A stretch of DNA of 64,000 nucleotides from an uncultured Sphingopyxis sp. (GCA_937873425.1 CALMYE010000014.1:36767-100766), one strand, 5' to 3'. Positions 7,740 through 16,617 are shown, counted from the first letter of the stretch. Program-made: numbers and translations. The notes: generated by a model not told the origin, from the sequence alone.

Positions 7740-8659
7740 TATTTTGCTCGCGCCATGGGTATAGCCTCGCTTGTCGTCCGACGTAGCCGGATATCAATTC
7801 GACGCCGACGTTGGTCACTGGCTGTTGCCGTTCCGTCCGCCATTCGATCGACCGGGACGATCATCTGGGCGCCGGACAGCGGAAGAATGGCCGCGCCCTT
7901 TAGGCGAGGATCCGATCTCAATATTCCGACGACCGCAACGGCTCGGGCCATCGCAAGACCGGCGTTGTCGGTCGACTGAAGGCCGCGAATGGGAAATCGA
8001 TTGGCTGAAGCGCTTACCAGCTTTGCGTCTAGATTGCTCGATCCGACCATTGGAACTTCATCGGTGTGGCCGATTACCTCAATCACATTCACGTCGTAAT
8101 CCACGAGATTGCGGGCCAGCATAGGGATGACTTCGTTCTTTAGGTTCTGCTCAAACTCTGGCCTCAAGGTCGCTTTGCCGCTGTCGAAAAAATAACCCTT
8201 GGCCTCGCTGAGGCTTACGAAGGGCGGCCATTCCCCCTTCTTCGATCGATTGGCATCGGCAGCCAGGTTCTTCGCATATGCGGCGGGATCGTTCACGCCC
8301 TCCCGTTCGGCGGCGCGGCGAATTTCTCGGCCCACGGCCGCATCTGCCAATAGCGACGACCGCGCGGCTTCGGGGCCGGCCTGCTCAACCGCCTTGCGGA
8401 CCTCGATCGCGCGAACGAGTTCCTTGAAATATTCATCTTGATCTTTTGCGTCCGGATAAGCCTGCTGAATGGCCTCGACGAGCCGCGATGCGCCTCCGTT
8501 GTCCAACGCCGCAATCTTCTGATCCCGCTTTTGCAGCGATGCCGCGAGCGCCATCAGCAACACGAAAATCAGGAGAATCATCACCTCGGCGATCGTCAGG
8601 CCGAGGATCAAACCGCGGCGATAGGTCTTCTCCTGACGAACGTCAGCAATCTCGCTCAT
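7739..8659 (-). CDS. MotB/ZorB-like OmpA-domain membrane protein
   Basis: 306 residues. A short cytoplasmic N-terminus, one TM helix about 16-41 (RGLILGLTIAEVMILLIFVL), a periplasmic helical region about 45-150, then an OmpA-type peptidoglycan-binding domain about 150-290 (FFDSGKATLRPEF, VIEVIGHTDEVP, RRRRIDIRL). This is the architecture of MotB, TolR and ZorB stator subunits. The TM helix carries Glu25 where MotB/ZorB have the proton-carrying Asp. It overlaps the MotA-like gene upstream by 4 bases and the 51-residue gene downstream by one. The expected role is to anchor a proton-driven stator to the cell wall. Confidence 0.8.
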   Translation of the reverse strand: MSEIADVRQEKTYRRGLILGLTIAEVMILLIFVLLMALAASLQKRDQKIAALDNGGASRLVEAIQQAYPDAKDQDEYFKELVRAIEVRKAVEQAGPEAARSSLLADAAVGREIRRAAEREGVNDPAAYAKNLAADANRSKKGEWPPFVSLSEAKGYFFDSGKATLRPEFEQNLKNEVIPMLARNLVDYDVNVIEVIGHTDEVPMVGSSNLDAKLVSASANRFPIRGLQSTDNAGLAMARAVAVVGILRSDPRLKGAAILPLSGAQMIVPVDRMADGTATASDQRRRRIDIRLRRTTSEAIPMARAK

Positions 8660-9891
8660 GTCGCCGGTGTATCCTGAAGCTGTCGTGTGATGTCCTTTGC
8701 GACATCGACCAACGTCCCGTTCAGTTTGCCCACATAGTCCCGTGAGCGGGCGAGCTCGATTTCGAGGTCGTCATTATGTCGACTGACAGTTGAGACCTGC
8801 TTTGAATGTGACTCTTCCAGACCCTTCAACAAGTCGCGATGCTTTTCAGCAATCAGGTCCACAACTTCGGTCCAGCGCTTGGTGATCTCTCGCATCGACG
8901 CTTCGGCAGATTCAGCGTTCTGGACCGGCACCTCTCTCAGTTCTTCCACCCTACGCGAAACGACCTCCTCAAATTTCCGAGCCGCGGCCTCGATTGCGCT
9001 CGCCGAGGAAGCGAAGCGCTCGCTGTTGCTGATCAGTTCCGACTGATCCGCCTTCAGGCCGCTGGCGGTGTCTCCAATCTGAGACAACAGGGTTTGCGTG
9101 CTTGCCATCGCCTTTTCGAATGCTTCGAGGTGCGTGAGCTGTGCTCGAGACTTCGCCTCAATTTCGGTCAAGGCATCCGCGTGGCTCTCAAGGGTAGAAA
9201 CCAGCCGTCCCACCCCGGTCGTAACTTTCTTGGTGGCGGCAGCGCTCTCATTCGCTTGGCTCTGCACCGCCTCGATGGCTTCGTCCGCGGCCCCTTTGAT
9301 GGCATCTCGTGATGCCTGTCCGGCCGCTTCTAGGTCGATCACCACCTGATCGCGGAGCTCTTGCAAATGCTGCTGCGTATGGTGGGCAAAACTGGAAAAT
9401 GCCTGAACCACACCCGTCATTTGCGCGCGAACTTGATTGGCTGCGTCGGTTAACGCAACGCGGGCTGTTTCTTCAGCGTCAACCAAGTCAACACGAGACT
9501 GGCTGAAAAAGACACGGAGGACGAGTCCCAGAACCGTTGTGGCGAGCGCGACACCAAAGCCTTGCACGATCGTCGTCGCGGTGTTCGCTGGATCGAAGGT
9601 GAAGATCGCGAAGGCAAGGCTGGCAAGCGTGTAAATCAGGCCGAGATAGTAGCAGTTGTCGCCGGCCTGATCGGCACGAAGTTTTGTCGCTCCGGTCCCT
9701 GCGATGGCCGCATAGCCGATCATCAGAAGCGCGGCCCCGGTGGCGACGATTATGGGATCCACGGATATATATTTTAGCGCCCAAATGGCTGCCGATCCGA
9801 CGGTGGCGAAGACAAGGAATGCCCATCTGTCGATGACATCGCGCTCCGACAGCTTGTCGAAGAAAAGCTTCATATTCTCCATGTCAGCCAC
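8656..9891 (-). CDS. MotA/ZorA-like stator protein with long coiled-coil tail
   Basis: 411 residues. Four membrane segments at about 22-41, 45-65, 81-98 and 104-129; the last (TTIVQGFGVALATTVLGLVLRVFF) has the Gly/Ala/Thr-rich character of MotA/ExbB/ZorA pore helices. Residues ~135-411 form a long, almost uninterrupted coiled coil (alanine/glutamate heptads) predicted in the cytoplasm. Zorya ZorA combines the same two parts: a five-fold MotA-like ring plus a long intracellular tail. Overlaps of 8 and 4 bases with its neighbours imply a stoichiometric complex. Unlike Zorya, no ZorC, ZorD helicase or ZorE is adjacent. Confidence 0.8.
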   Translation of the reverse strand: MADMENMKLFFDKLSERDVIDRWAFLVFATVGSAAIWALKYISVDPIIVATGAALLMIGYAAIAGTGATKLRADQAGDNCYYLGLIYTLASLAFAIFTFDPANTATTIVQGFGVALATTVLGLVLRVFFSQSRVDLVDAEETARVALTDAANQVRAQMTGVVQAFSSFAHHTQQHLQELRDQVVIDLEAAGQASRDAIKGAADEAIEAVQSQANESAAATKKVTTGVGRLVSTLESHADALTEIEAKSRAQLTHLEAFEKAMASTQTLLSQIGDTASGLKADQSELISNSERFASSASAIEAAARKFEEVVSRRVEELREVPVQNAESAEASMREITKRWTEVVDLIAEKHRDLLKGLEESHSKQVSTVSRHNDDLEIELARSRDYVGKLNGTLVDVAKDITRQLQDTPAT

Positions 9892-10717
9892 TCACATTAT
9901 AAATGCGGGATACGAGACCGCCTTGGTCTTGGATCGCCCGCTCCCAAAGCTCGGAGAGGGCGCGCGGCTGGGTTGTACCAGCGTCAGCGCGCTCCAATTG
10001 CCAAAGTTCGATCGTGACCCCTCTCAAATCGGTTCTTACGCGCCGGAAGGCGTCGGAGCGGACGAGTGCGTCACCGTCCGGAAGGCTGCCGTAAAAGGTG
10101 ATCGCCGAAGTATTCTGAAGCAGATCCGATGCGACAATGAGGCGCTTGGGTAGTTCTTCCTGTCCCGGCTTTTGAAGTTCGGTAAGAGCGACCGATTGAA
10201 TCGATTCCATGATGGGCGACTGGTCTGCCCCGCTCGCTGAGTCGACGGAACGGAACGCTTCGTCGAGCGGCCGCTCGAAGCCCTCGGTCCATTGTCGCTG
10301 AAGCTTCGCCGGATTACCGCGAAACTGATCGGTGTCGGCTGAGGTGCCTGGGTTACAGCGCACGATGACCGGCTTGAGAAGGTCTGATCCAGTGGCATCG
10401 ACGCGCACAACAGAGAGCTGACCATATCTCGGGATGGAATTTCGCAATCGGACGAGTTGGTTCTGAAAATCTTGTCGCTGCGCAAGATTCATCGGGTCGG
10501 TAACGTCGACCAAAAGCACGGTGATGCTCGATGGCTTCTCGGGGCACAGCGTAGTTTCATCGAGATGCCGATTGCTGCGAGACACGACAGCGTAGGTAAT
10601 GCCGAACCCTGCCACCACCAGAAGTGCTATGGCCAGCTTTATATAGCCTTGCGTCCTTTGCCTCGCGATGCGGGCATCTTCGCGCGAACGACGGCTCTTC
10701 TTTGCAGGCCTAGCCAT
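9884..10717 (-). CDS. Membrane-anchored degenerate VWA-like protein
   Basis: 277 residues. A highly basic N-terminus (KKSRRSREDARIARQR), one TM segment about 25-46, then a soluble domain with a von Willebrand A-like start, SSITVLLVDVTDPMNLAQRQ. The metal-binding DxSxS is replaced by DVTDP, so the MIDAS is altered. Later segments (KRLIVASDLLQNTSAITFYG, VTIELWQLERAD) fit the alternating strands and helices of that fold. The TM topology would place the domain in the periplasm. It overlaps the genes on both sides by 8 bases. VWA folds usually mediate assembly; the assignment is by fold pattern, not close similarity. Confidence 0.6.
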   Translation of the reverse strand: MARPAKKSRRSREDARIARQRTQGYIKLAIALLVVAGFGITYAVVSRSNRHLDETTLCPEKPSSITVLLVDVTDPMNLAQRQDFQNQLVRLRNSIPRYGQLSVVRVDATGSDLLKPVIVRCNPGTSADTDQFRGNPAKLQRQWTEGFERPLDEAFRSVDSASGADQSPIMESIQSVALTELQKPGQEELPKRLIVASDLLQNTSAITFYGSLPDGDALVRSDAFRRVRTDLRGVTIELWQLERADAGTTQPRALSELWERAIQDQGGLVSRIYNVSG

Positions 10718-12149
10718 TCAGCAATCTCGCCTTCAATGCTTCCAGCGTCTCGAAGCCATTCACCCCGTCCTGATATGCTGCCGACAGCTTTTCGCTGGCT
10801 GCAGCCAATGACGCATCGGCAGCTTCAATGTCCGCCTCTTTGACCTGCAACTTCGGGGCGGGCGGGATCGGTGGCTCCGGCAGGCTGAAGGGTTCATCAA
10901 AATGTGATGGTGCGGGTGATGATCGAGCGGCGCGATTTGCCTCGCGATATATGGTCAGCAGTTGGTTCGCCGCGCTCTCCAATTCACGCGAAAACTGTGA
11001 ATATCGTCGAGCGAAATTGCTCCGTCCCGCAATGGCGCGATCACGATCCTCAAGCTGACCTGCAAGTTCTGATCGAGCTTCCGAGGCCGTTTCGATCGCG
11101 TCTTTCCAAATCTCGGTGAGGTCCGTTGTCACATCCTCCACCTCGCCGGAATAATCCGCACAACGGCTTTGATGCTCGCGGGTGACTTCTCCATATCCGG
11201 GATAAGGATCGTCCATCCGGAAGGCTGAGTGAGCGGCAATAATTGAAAAAAGCACGCCCGCGATCAGGAGGCCCCATGAATAGAGGCTATCCGGTGCGGT
11301 CCCGAACAAATCCAGCGCGGCCACTTCCGGCTTGGCGACGCCGGCAACCTTGGCGTCGCGGTAATGAGCCGCCAGCAAATTCCAGACCAGCACAAAGAGG
11401 CCCCATAGCGCTGTCAGGGCAATGCCTAGCGTGCGCGAGCCGGATGCCTTCAGGCTAATCAGCGGCCATATCTTTCGGCCCACAAACGCCGCAACGCCAA
11501 TATTCAGCCCGCCGACGGTCGCGGCCGCCACGGTGCCTCCCACAAGGCCGAGGTCGTCATTCTGGCCAAGCAAGAATGCGTTGGCGACGGTCTCGCCGAC
11601 CCATGTCAGGATTATCGCGCCCGTCGTCGCCATGAATGGCTTGCTGAGTTGGGCGGGACGGCGCAGCCCGTGCTCGGACTGAAAAGCACGCAGCTGGGCA
11701 TAGCTTTGACTGACGTTGTCGCGTGCGGTTGTGAGGCGCAGATTGGCCTGTACGACTGCAGCCTTCATTTCGCCGACCGCCTGTGTCGATGCAAGCGAGA
11801 TGGCAGGTATCTGGGTGAGCAGACCAAAACCGGCGATGCGTGAGTCATAGGCTTCGAATTGAGCGGCGGACTCTTGGTCGGCTTGGCGGGCCACGGCGGA
11901 CACGCGATCCAGAATTTCCCGTTCCACCCCATCGAGCATGTGGGCATCTGACGTGGGAAGTTCGCGTTGCCCGTTCTCTTCGGCCCGTGCCGCAAGCCGC
12001 ATTTCGCGGGCCGCTGAAGAGACATCCAGATGCAGAAAAGGGTTAGCAATCTGCGTCGTCAACGGAGCAGATCGCGAGAAGAATTGCTTAAGTGATGTTA
12101 AGGCCCCCATTGAGATGAAATGCCGACTAGGCACATCGGGCGCAAGCAT
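10710..12149 (-). CDS. Four-TM coiled-coil membrane protein, first gene of membrane operon
   Basis: 479 residues from the ATG at 12149, chosen because TAGGAAGC lies just upstream; an ATG at 12110 and a longer frame from 12239 are alternatives. Helical coiled coil about 45-165, four hydrophobic segments at about 172-195, 200-225, 240-262 and 289-309, a second coiled coil about 320-420, a Pro-rich patch (PEPPIPPAPK), and a final helix. No named family is recognised. It overlaps the VWA-like gene by 8 bases, so it belongs to the same complex. It could be the sensor or scaffold. Confidence 0.7.
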   Translation of the reverse strand: MLAPDVPSRHFISMGALTSLKQFFSRSAPLTTQIANPFLHLDVSSAAREMRLAARAEENGQRELPTSDAHMLDGVEREILDRVSAVARQADQESAAQFEAYDSRIAGFGLLTQIPAISLASTQAVGEMKAAVVQANLRLTTARDNVSQSYAQLRAFQSEHGLRRPAQLSKPFMATTGAIILTWVGETVANAFLLGQNDDLGLVGGTVAAATVGGLNIGVAAFVGRKIWPLISLKASGSRTLGIALTALWGLFVLVWNLLAAHYRDAKVAGVAKPEVAALDLFGTAPDSLYSWGLLIAGVLFSIIAAHSAFRMDDPYPGYGEVTREHQSRCADYSGEVEDVTTDLTEIWKDAIETASEARSELAGQLEDRDRAIAGRSNFARRYSQFSRELESAANQLLTIYREANRAARSSPAPSHFDEPFSLPEPPIPPAPKLQVKEADIEAADASLAAASEKLSAAYQDGVNGFETLEALKARLLNG

Positions 12150-12273
12150 GATTGTGCTTCCTAAATATCCAGATTGGGAACAAATCCTGTGCGGAGGCTT
12201 ATGCGCTCGATCTAGGTGCACGCCTTCCCAGCGCTTCATGCCGGTCGATAGGCACGTTCAAACAACAACCGGC

Positions 12274-12579
12274 TCAGTGCAGCGCTTCGGGGGGCGGGAA
12301 ATCCTCGAAGCCCGCATACATCACGTAGCCAACGTAGTTCACATAGCGGACATAGCCGATGCGCCGACCGTAGGGCCTGAACCGTGCCCTGCGCCAACTG
12401 CGCTTGCTCCGGTGCGTTATGAGCCTGTCACCGTTCATGAGTTCGCCGAGATAGCGACCGTCCGGACCGTAAATTTCATCGCCATCGAAACGTGCGACAT
12501 GATGACCGTCGAAGGTCCAGAGATCGTCGCCATCCCGGTATCCGAAGCTCGTACCGCCCCAAGTCCAAAGCCAGTCCAT
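12274..12579 (-). CDS. 4-fold beta flower domain protein
   Basis: 101 residues with repeated short strands: LWTWGGTSFGYRDGDDLW, TFDGHHVARFDGDEIYGPDG, RYLGEL and GDRLITHRSK. This repeating G-x-x-(F/Y)-G-Y/D-G pattern matches the small bacterial 4-fold beta flower family, whose function is unknown. The Tyr/Val-rich tail (YVRYVNYVGYVMY) and a final PPP segment are unusual. It lies 18 bases after the DUF3892 gene and upstream of the membrane operon on the same strand. Confidence 0.65.
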   Translation of the reverse strand: MDWLWTWGGTSFGYRDGDDLWTFDGHHVARFDGDEIYGPDGRYLGELMNGDRLITHRSKRSWRRARFRPYGRRIGYVRYVNYVGYVMYAGFEDFPPPEALH

Positions 12580-12597
12580 TCGTCTATGCTCCCTGAT

Positions 12598-12870
12598 CTA
12601 GCCGCGCGAGCATTCGGGAAGGGCGAGCAAATTGTCGTTCCACTTGCCGTCGGCATAGGTGCGGAGATATTTGCCGTTCGGCCCATTCACGACGCCGATG
12701 TCGCCGCGATTGTTTGCGACAAGGGTGTAGAACGTGTTGGTCTTCGCCTCGATCGAATCGATGACCTGCTGTCGCGTCCAGTGCCAGGTCGCTCCGCCGA
12801 GGTGGGTGATCCCTTCATAAGGATCGTTGCGCGGCTGCTTGTTGATGCACGTCACTTGCACGTCTGCCAT
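12598..12870 (-). CDS. DUF3892 family protein
   Basis: 90 residues. It matches DUF3892: starts MADVQVTCINKQPRNDPYEG, has the ITHLGG motif, a W-x-W-T segment, NTFYTLVANNRGDIGVV, and ends GKYLRTYADGKWNDNLLALPEC. The function is unknown; the family is small and frequent in accessory DNA. The ATG at 12870 is preceded by AAAGGAAAAGC. It is the middle gene of a three-gene minus-strand set. Confidence 0.8.
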   Translation of the reverse strand: MADVQVTCINKQPRNDPYEGITHLGGATWHWTRQQVIDSIEAKTNTFYTLVANNRGDIGVVNGPNGKYLRTYADGKWNDNLLALPECSRG

Positions 12871-12910
12871 GAGCTTTTCCTTTCCAAATCTGCTTAGGGG
12901 GCGTTGGGCC

Positions 12911-13171
12911 TCAAGCGGCCCGTTTGTGAAATATCGGCGCCTGCACGCGCTCGGCGGTCTCGAAGAACAGCACTTCGTCCTGCGAGAGGCGGAGAAGCTG
13001 CTTCGCACCGAGCGCGAAATATTCGCCGGCCCGGACCAGCCAGAGCTGGCGGTCGGTCGGAATATTGGCCTTCGCGAGAAGCGAAGCCGTGTCGATCACC
13101 TCGGCGTCGATTGCCAGCAACTGCCCGTCGATGTCGACGATGTGGCGAAGTCCGATATCCCAGTAGGCCAT
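12911..13171 (-). CDS. Small protein, possible ubiquitin-like beta-grasp fold
   Basis: 86 residues from the ATG at 13171, with AAAGGAG about 8 bases upstream. The order of hydrophobic strands (HIVDIDGQLLAIDAEVI, then a helix TASLLAKANIP, then QLWLVRAGEYFALG and DEVLFFET) resembles the compact beta-grasp of bacterial multi-ubiquitin-like proteins. There is no C-terminal diglycine: it ends FHKRAA. The fold call is an inference from pattern only. It starts the small-gene set after the helicase gene, 48 bases past that stop. Confidence 0.5.
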   Translation of the reverse strand: MAYWDIGLRHIVDIDGQLLAIDAEVIDTASLLAKANIPTDRQLWLVRAGEYFALGAKQLLRLSQDEVLFFETAERVQAPIFHKRAA

Positions 13172-13218
13172 GAGCGAATCTCCTTTCGTTCGATGAAAGC
13201 AGATTCGCACCACAGCAT

Positions 13219-13232
13219 GTCAAAATCTGTCA
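13219..13232 (-). promoter_or_regulatory. Third, weaker copy of the TGACAG-N-TTTTG motif
   Basis: On the minus strand TGACAGATTTTGAC lies about 48 bases before the 13171 start. It differs from the two better copies at one palindrome-side base. It overlaps the last codons and stop of the helicase gene (GGT GAC AGA TTT TGA), so coding constraint could explain part of it. Confidence 0.35.
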
Positions 13233-16200
13233 CCCCCATGCTCGCGGAGCAAACAAAGTGCATTCACGAGCATCATTTCCTCGACGGTTCGGCAGGGGGT
13301 TTCGAGAAGAAGGGGACTTGCGAAGACGACCGCCGACGTCTGCGCGCGCGATACGGCGACATTGATCCTGTTCAGCGAGAAGAGGAAGTCGATGTCGCGC
13401 GGCAGCTCCTCACCGCTCGATGTCGTCATGGAGACGAGGCACACCGGCGCCTCCTGCCCCTGGAAGCGGTCGACCGTGCCGACACGGACAGCCGCAGGCA
13501 GCGCGGCGCGCAGCGCGTTAACTTGGGCATTATAGGGTGCGACGACCATAATATCAGTGTGGCCGATGGCGCGCTCGCTTCCGTCTCGCGCGCGATAGGT
13601 TGCTCCGGTCACAGCCTCGATCTGCGCCTTGATGGCGTCGATCTCTTCCGGGCTGACCTGCGAGCGCCCGAAGTGATCGATTGCGCGGACGCCCGCGCCG
13701 ACGAGCGATTGCCCGTCAGTAGCGAGCAGTGATTGACTGCCGGCGGCATCGTCCGAGTGCAGCTTGCCTTCATAGACGGCGACCGAGATATAGTCGCAGA
13801 CCGCGGGATGCATTCGGCGGCTTACCGGCATGAAGATACCGCGATCGGCGGGGACGACCCGGTGTCCGTCGATCAGATATTCGAGACAGGAATCGCCACT
13901 CCGTCCGGGGTGCGTACCTTGAAGCGGCTGCGGCAGTTGCATCGGATCGCCGACGAGGACGAGATTGCGGGCCGCGCGCGACATGGCGATGATATTGGCA
14001 AGCGAGACCTGTCCCGCTTCGTCAACGAAGAGATAGTCATAGGCTGGCGCTTCATATCGAGCGAAATGCCACGCCGTAGCGCCGACGACATCGGCGGTCC
14101 CGATTTCAGGCGCGTCATTCTCGCTCACAAGGACGATGCCGGGATGGGCATTTTCATCGTCATCGTCGGCAGCCTTCTGAACCACACTGCATCTGACTCC
14201 GTCGGTCGCGCTCCGATCCGCGACCGCTTCGAGGAGGTTGGTGATCGCCTTGTGGCTGTTCGACGAAACCGCAACGCGCTTGCCTGCACGGACGAGGTCG
14301 ATGATCGATAGCGCACTGACATAGGTTTTGCCGGTGCCGGGCGGTCCCTGGATCGCCAGGGTCGATTGATCCATGGCGGCAATTGCGGCGCTGGTCTGCG
14401 CCGGGAGATCGCCTTCGGCGTCGATGATGCCCTTCGGCCGCGCGCCGTCGCGAAACGTCGGCGCCGCGCGCATGAGCAATTGCTCTATCGCTTTGGCCGA
14501 GCCGGGATTGTCGATGATGGCATCGGTCACGGCTGCAACCGCGGCGCGCAGCGTTGCGTTGCCGATCGGCTTGGCCGAAATAAGATCGAGCCGATCGGGC
14601 AGCTCGCCTTTCGCTGTCGAGCGGCGCAGCACGAGCAAGTTCGTGTCGTGGTCGATCTCACGCAGATCGACATCCTCGGGCATCGCGGCGGGTTTGACGC
14701 AGGGTTTGCGGCCTGCCCTCAATTTGGTCTCCTGCGGCGGGAAGCGATAGGTTCGCTCGAACGATCTTGCCGTTACTTTGACGGGATCGCCGACCGCCTC
14801 AAGGCCCTGGACGCATTCAAGGTCATCGACGAGTTCCTCGCTCTCCTGCGCGAGCCGGTCGAAGATCGCCCACCATGCGGGCTTGTCTTCGCGCTTGTGG
14901 AAGAAGTTGAGGTCGAGCAGCAGATCGGCGATGTCTTCGTCGAGCCGCTCGCGAACCGGAAGGAGCCGCTCGCGCAGCGCTGCCATCTCTTCATCCTCGG
15001 CCTCGACATTCGCGAGCGGACCCGCGTCGGGCACCTCGCCGAGCTTCGGCCACGGCAGGCCTTCAGGGCGAACGTCGCGGATCAGCCAGTCGCGCAGCAG
15101 CTGCGTCGAGATGCAGTCGGTGCGGTTATAGTCGTAGATCTTGTCGAGCAGCTCGCCGTCCTGCGTTTCCCGCCAGCGTTCGTAGAAGACGACGCTCGCG
15201 CCCGCGGTCGCGACATCGGCCTCGCGCTTCGCCATGTAAAAGGCTTCGAGATCCTTGATCGAATAGCCCTTCTCGGAAGCGATCAACGATCCCGACACCA
15301 CGCGGAACAGGTCGACGAACCGCCGCTCACGCTGGAGTTGATCCATCGCAGCCTCGCCGACGCGATGTTCTGCGGTCAGGCGGCGAAGCGCCGCAATCTC
15401 GTAATTTGCATAGTGATAGATATGCGCCTTCGGATGGCGCTGCAGATGCGCCGTGAAGAATTGCAGCAGCTCAGAAACCGCTTCGCCCTCGGCGGCACGG
15501 TCATGCGCCCAAAAGGCGCGGAAGCTCCATTCGCCCGCATCGCGAAACCAGATGCCGTGGAGATATTCGAGGCCGCCCTCATAATAGGGATCGCCCTCGA
15601 TATCGTAGAAGAGGTCGCCATCGTCGGCTTCGGGCAGCAGCCCGAAACCCTTGCCGGGCTCATAGTCGCGAAGCGCAAATATCGGCGGACCGCCGGCGCG
15701 GCGCGCGGCCTGGAGCCGGGCCTGCGTCTGAAGCCGCTGCTGGGTCTCGGGAGCGAGCTTCGGGATGCGCTGGTCATGGACCGCGAGACCGCTGAGCGTT
15801 TCGATGCCTGCGGCCTCGACCTTCCCACGCTGCGACCTTGTCATACCGGCGACCAGGGCAAGGCTGTCGGCCTTGTCCCATTCGTCGCGGCAATGTTCCT
15901 TCCAGCGACAGAGGCCGCAGCTTGAAACAGGCTCGGCCCGCGTTTCCGGCCGGTCGGCCAGGAAGGTTTCGAACACCGCCCGTGCGTGGCGTGCGTAGGA
16001 TGCCACGTCGGCGAGCCGCACCGTGAAACGCGAGCCGTCGCCGAGTTGGAGATGCGCGGATTCGGGCCGGACGCCCTGAAGGTCGGCGATCAGGTCGGAA
16101 TAGAGCGAGAGCTGGAGAATATGTTTGGGGTCGGGTTTCCGTTTCAGCTTGGTATCGACAACCTCATAGGACCAGCTTCCGAGATCGGAGGGGAGTTCCA

Positions 16201-16561
16201 CCCGTTCGAGAAAGTCGGAATAGCCGCCCCATGCGCCGCCGAGCAGTGCGCCCTGAAAGATGATGTCCGGGCCGGCGGCCATCGCTTCGCGGGTGAGCCG
16301 AACCGACTCTTCCAGCGTGATCCCGTCCTTGGGAATTTCGACGATATTTCTGCCCTGCGCTTTGAGCGCGTCGAGGAAGGCAAGTTCGTGGGCGTCGCCC
16401 TGCTTTTGAAGAAGTTCGGCTTCTTCGCCATCCTCGCACGGCGCGATGTCGCCGGCCTCGATCAGCCGCAGATCGAGCGTCGTCGCGTGCCTGCACCCCT
16501 TGAACCGCATCAGGTCCGAGGCGGAAAGCCTGAGGGCGTCGTCGATCATCCGCATACACAA
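13220..16561 (-). CDS. TM0106-type RecB nuclease / RNase H-like / SF1 helicase fusion
   Basis: 1113 residues in three parts. (1) About 1-240: a Cas4/RecB-type PD-(D/E)XK nuclease, with GGYSDFLERV, YEVVDTKLKR (Asp and Lys of the motif) and a C-terminal cluster CGLCRWKEHC that, with the early Cys of FKGCRH, could bind an iron-sulphur cluster. (2) About 310-480: an RNase H-like exonuclease fold, with FYDIEGDPYYEGG and a C-terminal YNRTDCISTQLLRDW. (3) About 720-1100: a UPF1-like SF1 helicase with GPPGTGKT near 740, DEAGQ near 850, SRRMHP, TVDRFQGQE and NVAVSRAQ. It probably unwinds and degrades DNA. It is transcribed divergently from a WYL regulator with 56 bases between starts. No frame damage. 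Confidence 0.9.
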   Translation of the reverse strand: MCMRMIDDALRLSASDLMRFKGCRHATTLDLRLIEAGDIAPCEDGEEAELLQKQGDAHELAFLDALKAQGRNIVEIPKDGITLEESVRLTREAMAAGPDIIFQGALLGGAWGGYSDFLERVELPSDLGSWSYEVVDTKLKRKPDPKHILQLSLYSDLIADLQGVRPESAHLQLGDGSRFTVRLADVASYARHARAVFETFLADRPETRAEPVSSCGLCRWKEHCRDEWDKADSLALVAGMTRSQRGKVEAAGIETLSGLAVHDQRIPKLAPETQQRLQTQARLQAARRAGGPPIFALRDYEPGKGFGLLPEADDGDLFYDIEGDPYYEGGLEYLHGIWFRDAGEWSFRAFWAHDRAAEGEAVSELLQFFTAHLQRHPKAHIYHYANYEIAALRRLTAEHRVGEAAMDQLQRERRFVDLFRVVSGSLIASEKGYSIKDLEAFYMAKREADVATAGASVVFYERWRETQDGELLDKIYDYNRTDCISTQLLRDWLIRDVRPEGLPWPKLGEVPDAGPLANVEAEDEEMAALRERLLPVRERLDEDIADLLLDLNFFHKREDKPAWWAIFDRLAQESEELVDDLECVQGLEAVGDPVKVTARSFERTYRFPPQETKLRAGRKPCVKPAAMPEDVDLREIDHDTNLLVLRRSTAKGELPDRLDLISAKPIGNATLRAAVAAVTDAIIDNPGSAKAIEQLLMRAAPTFRDGARPKGIIDAEGDLPAQTSAAIAAMDQSTLAIQGPPGTGKTYVSALSIIDLVRAGKRVAVSSNSHKAITNLLEAVADRSATDGVRCSVVQKAADDDDENAHPGIVLVSENDAPEIGTADVVGATAWHFARYEAPAYDYLFVDEAGQVSLANIIAMSRAARNLVLVGDPMQLPQPLQGTHPGRSGDSCLEYLIDGHRVVPADRGIFMPVSRRMHPAVCDYISVAVYEGKLHSDDAAGSQSLLATDGQSLVGAGVRAIDHFGRSQVSPEEIDAIKAQIEAVTGATYRARDGSERAIGHTDIMVVAPYNAQVNALRAALPAAVRVGTVDRFQGQEAPVCLVSMTTSSGEELPRDIDFLFSLNRINVAVSRAQTSAVVFASPLLLETPCRTVEEMMLVNALCLLREHGGDRF

Positions 16562-16592
16562 TCCCCTTTATTCCGCTATGGCAGGTCGGGAC

Positions 16593-16606
16593 GACAAAAG
16601 CTGTCA
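16593..16606 (-). promoter_or_regulatory. Candidate WYL-regulator operator, divergent promoter
   Basis: Read on the minus strand: TGACAGCTTTTGTC, followed by GTCCC. The same sequence with one change recurs at 17646-17659 on the plus strand. It lies in the short region between the divergent helicase and WYL genes, just before the WYL start at 16618, where a regulator could control both. Confidence 0.6.
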
Positions 16607-16617
16607 TGGAGAATCGG

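Noticed and set aside
6916-12149. Calling the membrane operon a standard Zorya system
   Set aside because: The MotA/MotB-like pair fits, but ZorC and the ZorD/ZorE effectors are absent and the other genes differ.
14366-15925. 519-residue plus-strand frame over the nuclease-helicase gene
   Set aside because: The opposite strand carries all helicase and nuclease motifs; this frame has none.
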